Source: an uncultured Algibacter sp. | GTDB taxonomy: Bacteria > Bacteroidota > Bacteroidia > Flavobacteriales > Flavobacteriaceae | NCBI GenBank assembly: GCA_947502405.1 | Contig: CANMZT010000002.1 | Coordinates: forward strand, 248,001 to 312,000 | DNA length: 64,000 bases | Direction: 5' to 3' | In this document: positions 52,561-63,732 of the stretch, piece by piece | Numbering within the stretch: position 1 is the first letter of the stretch | How the letters are laid out: the number at the start of each line of letters is the position of its first letter | The notes under the pieces: model-generated | Databases searched by the model: none | What the model saw: only the letters and a program-made list of their open reading frames with translations | Told to the model about the DNA's origin: nothing | Program-made: the position numbers and the translations under genes

Positions 52561-54732
52561 CTAATCTTTTATTATTTTTTGAAGCCTTACTCCAATTTCC
52601 GTATTTATTTTCAAAAAATAAGTACCAACTTTAAAGTGTGATATATTTATTAATACTTCTCTTTGGTCAATTAACTTAGTTAAAACTATTCTTCCTTGAA
52701 TATCGTAAATTTCTAGAGAATGTATTGACGAATCTGCTTTCACATTCAACATATCTGTTGTCGGATTTGGAAAAATCGAAACGGAATTATCTATTTCAAA
52801 ATCATTATTTGACAATGCATTTTCAAAGGACGTAGTTGCAAAATTGGTTTCAATTGGGAAATTATAGTCAAAATAAATATCGGCTTTTTTGGTTACAGCA
52901 TCTCCTGTTACTAAAGTGTTGAGTGATTTTACTTTGAAAACAATATTTCCTTTACCATTAGCTTCTAAATTAATATCATCAAAAATAAACTCTACTTTGT
53001 CGCCAGTTATTTTAGTAATCATACTGTGCGATGCACTCATAATCTGCAGCGTATTTATATCATACTTAGCGGTATCAACAATATTCTTTACAACAATAAA
53101 TGTAGCAGCTGCTGTTCCTGTATTCTCAAAGTTAATTAGATAGTGAAGATACTCTCCAATGGTAGATGGATCGACTAGATCGCCTTCCAAACATGTTATG
53201 TCATTAGGGTCGTAAGAACCTACAACTACTTGATCGAATTGAAAAACATTGTCTTCTGGTAGCTCATCACTAGAAACTGGGTTTATAGTTGCTGTAAAGT
53301 TTAATACATCATCATTATTTACAGCTGGTGTTTCCATTGGAGAATTCACATTTAAAGTCAGTTCAAAATTTCTACTTTCAAAAGGCAATAAACCGGTATA
53401 GTTCCAAGATAGATTTCCTGCAGATTGAGAATCTGGGGTTGTAGAAGCAGAAATATAATCTAAAATCGAATCATCAAAGGCAATATCAACCACTCCAGAA
53501 AGTGTTTGATTGCCTTTATTTTTGAAAACGACTTTATATTCTGCATCAAAACCTGGTCGAGCAGGTGTAATTGGACTGATTATAACTTCAACATCATTAT
53601 GAACTCCATTTGCTGTAACACAAAAATTTTGAGTATTTATAGAGTTATCAATTTCAGTAAATGAAATAGTTGCGGTTGCCGGAGAAACTGAAAACCATGA
53701 TGGGTTTTCTATATTTGGCGTGATGTCAAAATCACCAACTTCATTAGTATTAAATGCATAACTCCCCATTGTATTTGTTAATGTAGCACCTTGGTTAGTA
53801 CCATCATGTACTCCAATTTTAATATTGGGTTGTGGCGAATCATTTATATCGCAACCATTGTTATCTCCATCAAAACGAAAAACTCCAGAAATGGTATTAA
53901 AATCTCCACCTGGAACAAAGCTACAATATGAATTTATTTCTACAGGATTTATTCTAAACCTTTCTAGTTTTATACTTTTTATTTGACTTTCATCTGCACA
54001 AATAAAAGTAAGGTTTGGGTTATTTTCGACGTTTACTGTTTCGTTTTTACCATTTTTAATGAACAATGTTGATAGTGGATTATTATTATCGATAATTAAA
54101 GTACTAAGATTTACATTATTTGTTACATCAAGAGTTAATAATTGATTTCCATCACAATGTAAAAATTTTAATTCTAAGTTTTTTGAAACATCTAAACTAG
54201 TTAATTTATTTCTAGAACAACGTAAATGTTCTAATTCTAAATTTTTTGAAACATCTAAACTAGTTAATTCATTCTTAGAACAAAATAACCTTGATAATTT
54301 TAAATTTTTTGAGACGTCTAAACTTGTTAAACTGTTACCCCAACAATCTAACGATGTTAATTCTACATTTTTAGAGACATCTAAACTAGTTAAATGGGCA
54401 AATCGACATTCGAATTCTGTTAATTTTATATTTTTAGAAATATCAATACTAGTTAATTCTACGTCAATTAAAATTAAAGTCCTTATGTTAACAAAGGCCT
54501 CTATACCCGTTAAATCCGAAATTCTTGCTACGGAGAAACCACTACTTATATTAAAGGCTTCGCTAACTTGTATTTCACCATCCCTATTCGCATCAATAAA
54601 TGTGTTATTCCCATCTAAATCAACAGCTGTTTTAGAAGTCAAAATGGCCTTAAAGTTAGCATCAGGAATATTAACAATCTGTGCATTAGCAACACCCGTT
54701 AAAAATAAAATTAAGAATAGTAGCTTTTTCAT
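52561..54732 (-). CDS. Leucine-rich-repeat protein with T9SS sorting domain
   Basis: A 723-residue secreted protein. Signal peptide (1-17), then tandem LRR repeats of 21 residues (about 105-210) built on LTSLDVSKN and similar, a SdrD-like segment around 275-365, a conserved repeat/DUF11-like domain around 375-640, and a T9SS type A sorting domain in the last 75 residues (SIFPNPTTDMLNV and VGTYFLKI). It is thus exported through the outer membrane by the type IX system, probably to the cell surface. LRR repeats suggest protein or glycan binding. It lies alone between gltA and eno. Confidence 0.88.
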   Translation of the reverse strand: MKKLLFLILFLTGVANAQIVNIPDANFKAILTSKTAVDLDGNNTFIDANRDGEIQVSEAFNISSGFSVARISDLTGIEAFVNIRTLILIDVELTSIDISKNIKLTEFECRFAHLTSLDVSKNVELTSLDCWGNSLTSLDVSKNLKLSRLFCSKNELTSLDVSKNLELEHLRCSRNKLTSLDVSKNLELKFLHCDGNQLLTLDVTNNVNLSTLIIDNNNPLSTLFIKNGKNETVNVENNPNLTFICADESQIKSIKLERFRINPVEINSYCSFVPGGDFNTISGVFRFDGDNNGCDINDSPQPNIKIGVHDGTNQGATLTNTMGSYAFNTNEVGDFDITPNIENPSWFSVSPATATISFTEIDNSINTQNFCVTANGVHNDVEVIISPITPARPGFDAEYKVVFKNKGNQTLSGVVDIAFDDSILDYISASTTPDSQSAGNLSWNYTGLLPFESRNFELTLNVNSPMETPAVNNDDVLNFTATINPVSSDELPEDNVFQFDQVVVGSYDPNDITCLEGDLVDPSTIGEYLHYLINFENTGTAAATFIVVKNIVDTAKYDINTLQIMSASHSMITKITGDKVEFIFDDINLEANGKGNIVFKVKSLNTLVTGDAVTKKADIYFDYNFPIETNFATTSFENALSNNDFEIDNSVSIFPNPTTDMLNVKADSSIHSLEIYDIQGRIVLTKLIDQREVLINISHFKVGTYFLKINTEIGVRLQKIIKD
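54180..54445 (-). repeat. 63-bp tandem repeat coding the LRR units
   Basis: ACATCTAAACTAGTTA or a close variant starts at 54188, 54251, 54314, 54377 and 54440, exactly 63 bp apart, so each unit codes one 21-residue LRR. The DNA is unusually uniform across the first four units, which may allow unit gain or loss by recombination. Confidence 0.85.
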
Positions 54733-54761
54733 AATAAATAGCTTAGCTACTCAAATGTAGG

Positions 54762-54769
54762 TATTAATT
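54762..54769 (-). promoter_or_regulatory. Probable -7 box of the LRR/T9SS gene
   Basis: Minus-strand TACATTTG, 29 bp before the start. It lies close to the eno terminator at 54782-54817. No TTG at the preferred spacing upstream. Confidence 0.42.
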
Positions 54770-54777
54770 ATATTACA

Positions 54778-54820
54778 AAAAAAATCTCCATAATAAATAA
54801 GCTTATTATGGAGATTTAAT
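54778..54820 (-). terminator. Terminator after enolase
   Basis: AAATCTCCATAATAA (54782-54796) and TTATTATGGAGATTT (54803-54817) form a perfect 15-bp stem, followed on the minus strand by TTTTT. It is 25 bp past the eno stop. Confidence 0.85.
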
Positions 54821-54841
54821 CGTTTAAAGACTTATTTTGTC

Positions 54842-56155
<1,314 letters not shown>

Positions 56156-56165
56156 TTAATTGCTT

Positions 56166-56173
56166 CAAATTTA
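56166..56173 (-). promoter_or_regulatory. Probable -7 box of eno
   Basis: Minus-strand TAAATTTG, about 32 bp before the eno ATG. No -33 TTG in range. Confidence 0.45.
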
Positions 56174-56239
56174 CGGCTAAATCTTGTTTATTTTTAGATG
56201 TTTTTAAAGAATTTATCAAAATAACATCTATAACGTTTT

Positions 56240-56282
56240 AGTAAAAACAAACCCCAAAAACAGACATCTATTTCAGGGGTTA
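56240..56282 (-). terminator. Weak terminator after carA
   Basis: AACCCC (56250-56255) and GGGGTT (56276-56281) form a 6-bp stem with a 20-base loop, followed on the minus strand by TTGTTTTT. It is 10 bp past the carA stop. Stem strength is modest. Confidence 0.5.
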
Positions 56283-56291
56283 TTTAGTATT

Positions 56292-57395
56292 CTATTTCTT
56301 TAAGTTTTCAATAAATTGATCAAAAAGATAAGCTGAATCGTGTGGTCCTGGGCTTGCTTCTGGGTGATACTGTACAGAAAATACATTTTTGTTTTTCATC
56401 CTTAAACCAGCTACAGTATTATCATTTAAATGTACATGTGTGATTTCTAAATCTGTGTTAGCTTCAGCATCTTCTCTATTTACAGCAAAACCATGGTTTT
56501 GTGAAGTAATTTCACCCTTTCCAGTAATTAAGTTTTTAACTGGATGGTTTATACCTCTATGTCCATTATGCATTTTATAGGTAGAAACTCCATTAGCTTG
56601 TGCTATAACTTGATGTCCTAAACATATGCCGAATAGTGGCAAATCTCTTTTAATAATCTCTTTCGCGACTTCTTGTGCTTCAACTAAAGGTTCTGGATCA
56701 CCTGGTCCGTTAGATAGGAAGTACCCATCTGGTTTAAACGCTTCTAAATCTTCAAACTTAGCATTATAAGGAAACACTTTTATATAAGCATCTCTACTAG
56801 CAATATGTCGCAAAATATTCTTCTTAATACCTATATCTAATGCAGCAACTTTATATTTAGCGTTTTCATCACCAAAATAGTATGGTTCTTTGGTTGATAC
56901 TTTTGAGGCCAACTCTAAACCTTCCATATTTGGCACCTCTGCTAGCTGCTTCTTTAAGTTTTCAATGTTATCAACTTCTGTTGAAATAACAGCATTCATA
57001 GCACCATTATCTCTAATATAGCTTACTAGAGCTCTTGTATCAACATCTGAAATAGCCAGTAAGTTATTTTTATCTAAAAAATCCTCTAGAGATTCATCTG
57101 CAGCATCCCTGGAATATTCATAACTAAAATTCTTTACTATTAAGCCTGAAATCTTTACAGAGTCAGACTCTACCTCATCATTATTAGCACCGTAATTACC
57201 AATATGCGCGTTAGTTGCCACCATGATTTGCCCATAATACGAAGGGTCTGTAAAAATTTCTTGATACCCTGTCATACCAGTGTTAAAACAAACCTCACCG
57301 AATGAAGTCCCTTGTTTACCACCAACTGCTTTACCGTGAAAAATAGTACCATCTGCTAGAAGAACGATGGCTTTTTGTCTTTTTTGATATTTCAT
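56292..57395 (-). CDS. carA: Carbamoyl-phosphate synthase small subunit
   Basis: Glutaminase subunit that feeds ammonia to CarB for arginine and pyrimidine synthesis. The 367 residues end with a glutamine amidotransferase class I domain containing GICLGHQ with the catalytic Cys, and a later histidine-glutamate pair in YHPEASPGP. The ATG at 57395 is preferred to one ten codons upstream at 57425, because MKYQKRQKAIVLL is the usual start. carB is not in the window. Confidence 0.95.
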   Translation of the reverse strand: MKYQKRQKAIVLLADGTIFHGKAVGGKQGTSFGEVCFNTGMTGYQEIFTDPSYYGQIMVATNAHIGNYGANNDEVESDSVKISGLIVKNFSYEYSRDAADESLEDFLDKNNLLAISDVDTRALVSYIRDNGAMNAVISTEVDNIENLKKQLAEVPNMEGLELASKVSTKEPYYFGDENAKYKVAALDIGIKKNILRHIASRDAYIKVFPYNAKFEDLEAFKPDGYFLSNGPGDPEPLVEAQEVAKEIIKRDLPLFGICLGHQVIAQANGVSTYKMHNGHRGINHPVKNLITGKGEITSQNHGFAVNREDAEANTDLEITHVHLNDNTVAGLRMKNKNVFSVQYHPEASPGPHDSAYLFDQFIENLKK

Positions 57396-57424
57396 AGTTA
57401 TTTTGAAAGTTTTGCAAAATTGCA

Positions 57425-57463
57425 CAAAAAAAAGGATAAACTAAAATAGTTTATCCTTTATAT
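57425..57463 (-). terminator. Terminator at the end of the ribosomal protein cluster (after rplQ)
   Basis: AAAGGATAAACTA (57431-57443) and TAGTTTATCCTTT (57447-57459) form a perfect 13-bp stem with a three-base loop, followed on the minus strand by TTTTTTTG. It ends the rpsD-rpoA-rplQ unit before carA. Confidence 0.88.
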
Positions 57464-57482
57464 ATTAAATGCTTATTAACAT

Positions 57483-57956
57483 TTATTCTTCTTCGTTTGA
57501 TGCTTTAGTTTCAACAGGAACAGCGGCAGCAGGTTTAGAACCTCCTCTTCTGCTTCTTCTTGTTGTTTTCTTCTTAGCTTTACCAGCGTTGTAGATTTCG
57601 TTGTAATCAACTAATTCTATCATGGCCATATCAGCATTATCACCTAAACGATTACCTAATTTGATAATTCTTGTATAACCTCCTGGTCTATCACCAATTT
57701 TTGCAGCTACATCTCTAAACAATTCTGCAACAGCTCCTTTTTGTCTTAATTTAGCCATTACTAAACGTCTGTTGTGCGTTGTATCTGTTTTAGATTTTGT
57801 AATCATTGGTTCAACAAACTGCTTTAAAGCTTTAGCTTTAGCAACAGTTGTATTAATACGCTTGTGTTCTATTAAAGAACAAGCCATATTAGCTAACATA
57901 GCTTTTCTATGGGCTGTTTGTCTACCTAAGTGGTTTACTTTTTTTCCGTGTCTCAT
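57483..57956 (-). CDS. rplQ: 50S ribosomal protein L17
   Basis: A 157-residue protein. The core L17 (about 1-118, start [21 protein letters not shown]) is followed by a Bacteroidota-type tail with [14 protein letters not shown] and an acidic end. Last gene of the alpha operon. Confidence 0.96.
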   Translation of the reverse strand: MRHGKKVNHLGRQTAHRKAMLANMACSLIEHKRINTTVAKAKALKQFVEPMITKSKTDTTHNRRLVMAKLRQKGAVAELFRDVAAKIGDRPGGYTRIIKLGNRLGDNADMAMIELVDYNEIYNAGKAKKKTTRRSRRGGSKPAAAVPVETKASNEEE

Positions 57957-58017
57957 GACCTTTGTTTTATCATCTTGCTACCAAACCACGTTAATCGTGG
58001 GAGCAAAATATGATTAA

Positions 58018-59010
58018 TTAATCTTTATCTAATTTATATTTACTTAAATCCATTCCAAAATTTAACCCTTTAACATTAACTAGTTCTTCTAGTTCTGTTA
58101 AAGACTTCTTACCGAAGTTTCTGAATTTCATTAAATCGTTTTTATTAAATGATACTAAATCTCCTAAAGTATCAACTTCTGCAGCTTTTAAACAATTAAG
58201 CGCACGTACAGATAAATCCATATCGATAAGCTTTGTTTTAAGCAACTGACGCATATGAAGTGATTCTTCATCATAAGTTTCAGTTTGTGCAATCTCATCA
58301 GCTTCTAATGTAATACGCTCATCAGAGAATAACATGAAGTGATGAATTAATGTTTTAGCAGCTTCAGTTAAAGCATCTTGCGGTGTAATTGAACCATCAG
58401 TAATGATTTCAAAAACTAATTTTTCATAATCCGTTTTTTGCTCTACACGATAATTTTCAATGCTATATTTAACATTTTTGATTGGTGTGTAAACTGAATC
58501 AGTAAAAATAGTTCCTATCGGCGCAGAAGCTTTTTTGTTTTCTTCAGCAGGTACATATCCTCTACCTTTTTCAATAGTAATTTCCATATTTAAATTCACT
58601 TTAGGATCTAAATTACAGATTACTAATTCTGTATTTAAAACTTGAAATCCTGAAATAAACTTTTGGAAGTCACCAGCTGTGATTCTATCTTGACCAGAGA
58701 TTGAAATTGAAATTGATTCATTATCAATATCTTCAATTTGTCTTTTAAAACGAACTTGTTTTAAGTTTAAGATAATTTCTGTAACATCTTCTACAACACC
58801 CGATATAGATGAAAATTCGTGATCTACACCTTCTATTCTAACTGATGTAATTGCAAAACCTTCCAAAGAAGATAATAAAACTCTTCTAAGTGCATTACCA
58901 ACTGTTAATCCATAACCTGGTTCTAGTGGTCTGAATTCGAATTTACCTTCGAAATCAGTAGAATCAATCATGATTACTTTGTCGGGCTTTTGAAAATTAA
59001 ATACTGCCAT
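58018..59010 (-). CDS. rpoA: RNA polymerase alpha subunit
   Basis: A 330-residue protein with the assembly domain (about 15-230, start [43 protein letters not shown]) and the C-terminal DNA-binding domain (about 255-325, with [21 protein letters not shown]). It lies between rpsD and rplQ, the usual order. Confidence 0.97.
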   Translation of the reverse strand: MAVFNFQKPDKVIMIDSTDFEGKFEFRPLEPGYGLTVGNALRRVLLSSLEGFAITSVRIEGVDHEFSSISGVVEDVTEIILNLKQVRFKRQIEDIDNESISISISGQDRITAGDFQKFISGFQVLNTELVICNLDPKVNLNMEITIEKGRGYVPAEENKKASAPIGTIFTDSVYTPIKNVKYSIENYRVEQKTDYEKLVFEIITDGSITPQDALTEAAKTLIHHFMLFSDERITLEADEIAQTETYDEESLHMRQLLKTKLIDMDLSVRALNCLKAAEVDTLGDLVSFNKNDLMKFRNFGKKSLTELEELVNVKGLNFGMDLSKYKLDKD

Positions 59011-59105
59011 TTTTTTCTTCGTTTTAATTGTTATTTAGTTGCGCGGTTTATAAGTTTGAAGAAGACAAATAAACCCTTTGGCTAAATACCAATATGATTA
59101 AATTA

Positions 59106-59711
59106 TTATTTAGAATATAATTCTACTATGAATTGTTCGTTTATGTTTTCTGGGATTTGGATTCTTTCTGGAATAGAAACATAAGTACCAGACTTAGTAT
59201 CGTTATTCCAAGTAATCCATTCATAAACATTACTTGAATTTGAAAGTGATCTTTCAATAGCTTCAAGTGATTTTGATTTCTCTCTAACAGCTACCACATC
59301 TCCTGCTTTTAATGAGTAAGAAGGAATATTTACTAATTCCCCATTTACAGTAATGTGTCTGTGAGATACTAATTGTCTTGCTCCACTTCTTGTTGGTGCA
59401 ATTCCCATTCTGAATACAACGTTATCTAATCTAGATTCACATAATTGTAGTAAAACCTCACCAGTAATTCCTTGTGCTGCTCTTGCTTTTTTAAATAATC
59501 CTCTAAATTGACGCTCTAAGATACCATAAGTGTACTTAGCTTTTTGTTTTTCTTGTAGTTGAATTGCGTACTCAGATTTTTTTCCTCGTCTGCGGTTATT
59601 TCCATGTTGACCTGGAGGATAATTTCTTTTTTCGAAAGATTTATCATCTCCGAAGATAGCTTCGCCAAATTTACGAGCTATTTTAGTTTTAGGACCAGTA
59701 TATCTTGCCAT
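59106..59711 (-). CDS. rpsD: 30S ribosomal protein S4
   Basis: A 201-residue primary 16S-binding protein (start [18 protein letters not shown]) with the S4 RNA-binding domain around 90-155 ([25 protein letters not shown]). In E. coli S4 represses the alpha operon; here a strong hairpin and a -7 box separate it from rpsK, so its unit may be controlled separately. Confidence 0.97.
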   Translation of the reverse strand: MARYTGPKTKIARKFGEAIFGDDKSFEKRNYPPGQHGNNRRRGKKSEYAIQLQEKQKAKYTYGILERQFRGLFKKARAAQGITGEVLLQLCESRLDNVVFRMGIAPTRSGARQLVSHRHITVNGELVNIPSYSLKAGDVVAVREKSKSLEAIERSLSNSSNVYEWITWNNDTKSGTYVSIPERIQIPENINEQFIVELYSK

Positions 59712-59812
59712 TTTAAATTTGTTTTGAGAGTGATTATGAATTAAGGTCTTAATCTTATCCTTCGATAATCGTTGATCTCTCGTTAATACTTGTTAATTAT
59801 TTTTTCGGTTTG

Positions 59813-59820
59813 CAAATTTA
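59813..59820 (-). promoter_or_regulatory. -7 box for an internal promoter before rpsD
   Basis: Minus-strand TAAATTTG matches TAnnTTTG and lies 4 bp after the rpsK hairpin and about 100 bp before rpsD. No TTG at the preferred spacing. Together with the hairpin it suggests a separate rpsD-rpoA-rplQ transcript. Confidence 0.5.
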
Positions 59821-59823
59821 CAC

Positions 59824-59866
59824 AAAAATTAATATCATCTGATATCCAGATGATATTAATTTTTTA
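59824..59866 (-). terminator. Very strong hairpin between rpsK and rpsD (terminator or attenuator)
   Basis: AAAAATTAATATCATCTG (59824-59841) and CAGATGATATTAATTTTT (59847-59864) form a perfect 18-bp stem with a five-base loop, ending in T on the minus strand, 40 bp after rpsK. It is the longest perfect hairpin I noticed in the window. It could stop part of the upstream transcript, with re-initiation at the -7 box directly after it. Confidence 0.75.
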
Positions 59867-59903
59867 TTTGCTTTATATTTAATTCTCGTTAGTAATAACG
59901 TGA

Positions 59904-60287
59904 TTAAACTCTTCTTCTTTTTGGAGGACGACACCCATTATGCGGTAATGGTGTAACATCAATAATTTCTGTTACTTCAATTCCAGCATTGTGGATAGAA
60001 CGGATAGCAGATTCTCTTCCATTCCCAGGACCTTTAACATATACCTTTACTTTTTTCAAACCAGCTTCTTGTGCTACAGCAGCAGCATCTTCAGCAGCTA
60101 ATTGAGCAGCGTAAGGTGTATTTTTTTTAGATCCTCTAAATCCCATTTTACCAGCTGATGACCATGAAATCACATCGCCCTTTTTGTTGGTAAGTGAAAT
60201 AATGATGTTGTTAAAAGAAGCTGTTACGTGTGCTTCTCCTACTGCATCTACTATTACTTTACGTTTTTTTGTGCTTGTTTTTGCCAT
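59904..60287 (-). CDS. rpsK: 30S ribosomal protein S11
   Basis: A 127-residue platform protein (start [20 protein letters not shown], end RPPKRRRV). It is in normal alpha-operon order, but its stop is separated from rpsD by a strong hairpin. Confidence 0.96.
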   Translation of the reverse strand: MAKTSTKKRKVIVDAVGEAHVTASFNNIIISLTNKKGDVISWSSAGKMGFRGSKKNTPYAAQLAAEDAAAVAQEAGLKKVKVYVKGPGNGRESAIRSIHNAGIEVTEIIDVTPLPHNGCRPPKRRRV

Positions 60288-60403
60288 ATTCTTTTAGTTT
60301 TTAGTTGCTAGTTTTTAGTTATTGGAATCCTAAACTTTTACATTTCGAACAGATTCTTCTAACGTCCAAATACTAATGACTAATGACTATTTTTAATTAT
60401 TAA
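60288..60403 (-). other. 116-bp gap between rpsM and rpsK with short direct repeats
   Basis: TAGTTTTTAGTT occurs at 60295-60306 and again at 60309-60320, a 14-bp repeat, and ACTAATG is repeated further along (near 60372). No hairpin or promoter stands out. Gaps this long are unusual inside the ribosomal cluster. Confidence 0.5.
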
Positions 60404-60772
60404 TTATGCTTTTTTCTTGTTAGCAACAGTCTTTCTTCTACCTTTTCTGGTTCTAGAGTTGTTCTTAGTACGTTGTCCTCTTAATGGTAAACCAGCTCTG
60501 TGACGAATCCCTCTGAAGCATCCAATATCCATTAAACGTTTAATGTTTAATTGAGTTTCAGAACGTAATTCACCTTCAATAGTGTAAGTTCCAACTGCTT
60601 CACGAATTCCACTGATATCATCATCAGTCCAATCCTGAACTTTAGTACTTTCATCAACCTTAGCTTCTGCTAAAATTTCTTTTGCTCTACTTCTACCTAT
60701 TCCATAGATATAAGTTAAAGAGATAACTCCTCTCTTATTTTTTGGTATGTCTACACCTGCAATTCTTGCCAT
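60404..60772 (-). CDS. rpsM: 30S ribosomal protein S13
   Basis: A 122-residue head protein with the S13 pattern [18 protein letters not shown] and the C-terminal RNA-contact segment [20 protein letters not shown]. It begins 3 bp after rpmJ. Confidence 0.96.
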   Translation of the reverse strand: MARIAGVDIPKNKRGVISLTYIYGIGRSRAKEILAEAKVDESTKVQDWTDDDISGIREAVGTYTIEGELRSETQLNIKRLMDIGCFRGIRHRAGLPLRGQRTKNNSRTRKGRRKTVANKKKA

Positions 60773-60775
60773 AGC

Positions 60776-60892
60776 TTATCCTTGTCTTTGTTTGAATCTA
60801 GGATTCTTTTTGTTAATGACGTAAAGTCTTCCTTTTCTACGCACAATTTTACAATCTGCGCTTCTTTTTTTAACTGATGCTCTTACTTTCAT
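60776..60892 (-). CDS. rpmJ: 50S ribosomal protein L36
   Basis: A 38-residue protein read directly from the sequence: [19 protein letters not shown] then [19 protein letters not shown]. Of the usual zinc ligands only Cys14 remains, so this is the zinc-free (C-minus) form. It lies between infA and rpsM, the standard position. Confidence 0.95.
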   Translation of the reverse strand: MKVRASVKKRSADCKIVRRKGRLYVINKKNPRFKQRQG

Positions 60893-60946
60893 CTTGTTAT
60901 AGTTATTTTATATTACTGTAAGATGTAATCTTACGATTTCACCTTG

Positions 60947-61162
60947 TTAGTATCTATAAGTTATACGAGCCTTAGTCAAATCATAAGGACTCATTTCTAA
61001 TTTTACTTTATCTCCTGGTAACAACTTGATGTAATGCATACGCATTTTACCAGAAATATGTGCCGTCACAATGTGACCATTTTCTAATTCAACACGAAAC
61101 ATCGCATTTGATAATGCTTCTATAATTGTTCCGTCTTGTTCTATTGCTGCTTGTTTTGCCAT
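60947..61162 (-). CDS. infA: Translation initiation factor IF-1
   Basis: A 71-residue S1/OB-fold protein (start [21 protein letters not shown], then [13 protein letters not shown]). It follows secY by 10 bp and precedes rpmJ. Confidence 0.96.
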   Translation of the reverse strand: MAKQAAIEQDGTIIEALSNAMFRVELENGHIVTAHISGKMRMHYIKLLPGDKVKLEMSPYDLTKARITYRY

Positions 61163-61172
61163 AGTATAATAA

Positions 61173-62528
61173 TTAAGCTACTGCTTTTCTATTTTTACCT
61201 GTCTTCATCAAACCATCATAATGTCTATTCAACAAATACGAATTGATTTGTTGCATTGTATCAATTGCTACACCAACCATAATTAATAATGATGTTCCTC
61301 CGAAAAATAAAGCCCATCCTTGTTGTACACCCATTAGTTTAACTATAACTGCTGGAAATACAGCTATAAGCGCTAAAAAGATTGAACCTGGCAAGGTTAT
61401 TTGAGACATTATTTTATCTAAATATTCAGAAGTTTCCGAACCTGGACGAATACCAGGTATAAAGCCACCACTACGTTTTAAGTCATCTGCCATTTTATTT
61501 GTAGGCACAGTGATTGCTGTATAGAAATATGTGAAAACTATAATTAGTAAAGCAAATGTAATGTTGTATACCAATCCGAAAATATCAGAATAGTTAGTTT
61601 GCAACCATGTTCCAAAAGCTGTTTCTTTTAAAAACGAAGATCCACCAATTAAACTTGGAACAAACATAATAGCTTGTGCAAATATGATTGGCATCACACC
61701 AGAAGCATTTAACTTTAAGGGTATGTATTGTCTTGATCCTGCCATAGCGCTTTTCTCATAACCACCAGAAGCAGTTCTTCTAGCGTATTGCACAGCAATC
61801 TTTCTTACTCCCATAACTAACATGATAGAAGCTAGTATGATAACAAACCAAATTACTAACTCAATTAACACCATCATTAGTCCACCATTTCCTCCACCTT
61901 CTAATCTAGTAGCAGAATTTTGTAAAAACGATTGAGGTAAAGTAGCAATAATACCCACCATAATTAATAATGAAATACCATTACCAATACCTTTATCAGT
62001 TATTTTTTCTCCTAACCACATCGCGAAGATACAGCCTGTAACAAGTATTGTAACTGATGAGAAATAAAATAATGGTCCAGTACCTAATAAGAAAGCGCTC
62101 TGTGGAATTCCTAGTGCTGGTAAACTTGCTAAATAACCAGGTGCTTGCAACAAACAGATCGCTATGGTTAACCAACGCGTAATCTGATTAATTTTCTTTT
62201 GCCCACTAGCACCTTCTTTCTGTAGTTTTTGTAAGTAAGGAATAGCAATACCCATTAACTGTACAACAATAGAAGCAGAAATGTATGGCATGATACCTAA
62301 AGCGAAAACTGAAGCATTTGCAAATGCACCACCTGTAAAAGCATTAAGCAAACCTAACAGACCTCCATCTGTTTTATCTGCTAAACCACCTAACTGTGCT
62401 GCATCAATGCCTGGTAATACTACCTGAGCACCAAAACGGTAAACTAATAACAGACTCAATGTTACTATGATTCTGTTTCTTAGTTCTTCTATTTTCCAAA
62501 CATTTTTTATTGATTCTATAAATTTCAT
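61173..62528 (-). CDS. secY: Preprotein translocase subunit SecY
   Basis: The central channel of the Sec translocon, a 451-residue protein with ten transmembrane helices. Typical segments are [13 protein letters not shown], the plug region, [10 protein letters not shown] and [13 protein letters not shown] at the C-terminus. It is in the spc-operon position after rplO. Confidence 0.97.
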   Translation of the reverse strand: MKFIESIKNVWKIEELRNRIIVTLSLLLVYRFGAQVVLPGIDAAQLGGLADKTDGGLLGLLNAFTGGAFANASVFALGIMPYISASIVVQLMGIAIPYLQKLQKEGASGQKKINQITRWLTIAICLLQAPGYLASLPALGIPQSAFLLGTGPLFYFSSVTILVTGCIFAMWLGEKITDKGIGNGISLLIMVGIIATLPQSFLQNSATRLEGGGNGGLMMVLIELVIWFVIILASIMLVMGVRKIAVQYARRTASGGYEKSAMAGSRQYIPLKLNASGVMPIIFAQAIMFVPSLIGGSSFLKETAFGTWLQTNYSDIFGLVYNITFALLIIVFTYFYTAITVPTNKMADDLKRSGGFIPGIRPGSETSEYLDKIMSQITLPGSIFLALIAVFPAVIVKLMGVQQGWALFFGGTSLLIMVGVAIDTMQQINSYLLNRHYDGLMKTGKNRKAVA

Positions 62529-62542
62529 ACTTATAATAAGTC

Positions 62543-62995
62543 TTAGATAGTTACGGCTTCTCCTCCTGCAGCTTCAATAGCAGCTTTTGCTGAAGCAGAA
62601 AACTTGTGAGCAGATACTTTTAATTTTGCTTTTAACTCACCTCTACCTAAAATTTTAACTAGATCATTTTTTCCAGCTAAGCGGTTAGTGAATAATGTTT
62701 CAAAATCTACTGTATCTTTAATTTTCTTATCATCAACCAATTGTTGTAAAGTATCTAAATTAATACCTTGATACTCTACACGGTTAATGTTTGTAAAACC
62801 AAACTTTGGTACACGTCTTTGTAAAGGCATTTGCCCTCCTTCAAATCCTAATTTCTTAGAATATCCAGAACGAGACTTAGCTCCTTTGTGACCACGTGTA
62901 GCAGTACCACCTTTTCCTGAACCTTGTCCGCGACCTACTCGCTTGCCTTGTGTTTTTACCGATCCTTTTGCCGGTTGTAAGTTACTTAAATCCAT
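62543..62995 (-). CDS. rplO: 50S ribosomal protein L15
   Basis: A 150-residue protein with the typical glycine-rich start (KTQGKRVGRGQGSGKGGTATRGHKGAKSRSG). It follows rpmD in the spc operon. Confidence 0.96.
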   Translation of the reverse strand: MDLSNLQPAKGSVKTQGKRVGRGQGSGKGGTATRGHKGAKSRSGYSKKLGFEGGQMPLQRRVPKFGFTNINRVEYQGINLDTLQQLVDDKKIKDTVDFETLFTNRLAGKNDLVKILGRGELKAKLKVSAHKFSASAKAAIEAAGGEAVTI

Positions 62996-63010
62996 TTCTT
63001 AGTTATATTT

Positions 63011-63190
63011 TTAAGCTTCTTCTACAGAAACTAAATGTGAAACTTTAGCAACCATACCAAGAATATTTGGTGTAGCCTCATGCTCTTTTACTTGACCAAT
63101 CTTGTTTAGACCTAGAGCTTCTAAAGTTCTTTTTTGTCTTTGCGTACGATTGATTGCGCTTTTAACTTTTTTTACTTTAATCTTTGCCAT
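63011..63190 (-). CDS. rpmD: 50S ribosomal protein L30
   Basis: Read directly: 59 residues from the ATG at 63190 (MAKIKVKKVKSAINRTQRQ, ... LGLNKIGQVKEHEATP, ... SVEEA). It lies between rpsE and rplO, 12 bp after rpsE, as in the standard spc operon. Confidence 0.95.
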   Translation of the reverse strand: MAKIKVKKVKSAINRTQRQKRTLEALGLNKIGQVKEHEATPNILGMVAKVSHLVSVEEA

Positions 63191-63201
63191 CTCTGTCTTT
63201 A

Positions 63202-63726
63202 TTAAGCGTTAAAAACTTTTTCAAGTGAAATACCTCTATCTCTAGCAATAGTATTAGCATCTCTTAATTGTAATAAAGCGTCAAATGTTGCTTTTACTAC
63301 ATTATGAGGGTTTGAAGACCCTTGAGATTTTGATAATACATCGTGTACACCTACAGCTTCAAGAACTGTTCTAACAGCTCCACCAGCAATAACACCTGTA
63401 CCAGGAGCAGCTGGAATAATATTTACTCTAGCTCCACCATATTTACCTTTTTGCTCATGTGGTAACGTACCTTTAATGATAGGTATTCTAACAAGGTTTT
63501 TCTTAGCATCCTCTACAGCTTTTGCAATAGCACTTGCTACATCTTTAGATTTTCCTAAGCCTTGACCTACAACACCAGCTTCATCACCAACTACAACAAT
63601 AGCTGAAAAACCAAATGCTCTACCACCCTTAGTTACTTTAGTTACCCTTTGTACACCAACTAAACGATCTTTTAGATCCAATCCACCTGGTTTTACTAAT
63701 TCTGCACTTTTATATTTTTGAAACAT
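63202..63726 (-). CDS. rpsE: 30S ribosomal protein S5
   Basis: A 174-residue protein ([22 protein letters not shown] region, the double-stranded-RNA-binding fold, then [20 protein letters not shown]). It is followed by rpmD in the spc order. Mutations in this protein elsewhere give spectinomycin resistance. Confidence 0.97.
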   Translation of the reverse strand: MFQKYKSAELVKPGGLDLKDRLVGVQRVTKVTKGGRAFGFSAIVVVGDEAGVVGQGLGKSKDVASAIAKAVEDAKKNLVRIPIIKGTLPHEQKGKYGGARVNIIPAAPGTGVIAGGAVRTVLEAVGVHDVLSKSQGSSNPHNVVKATFDALLQLRDANTIARDRGISLEKVFNA

Positions 63727-63732
63727 AATATC

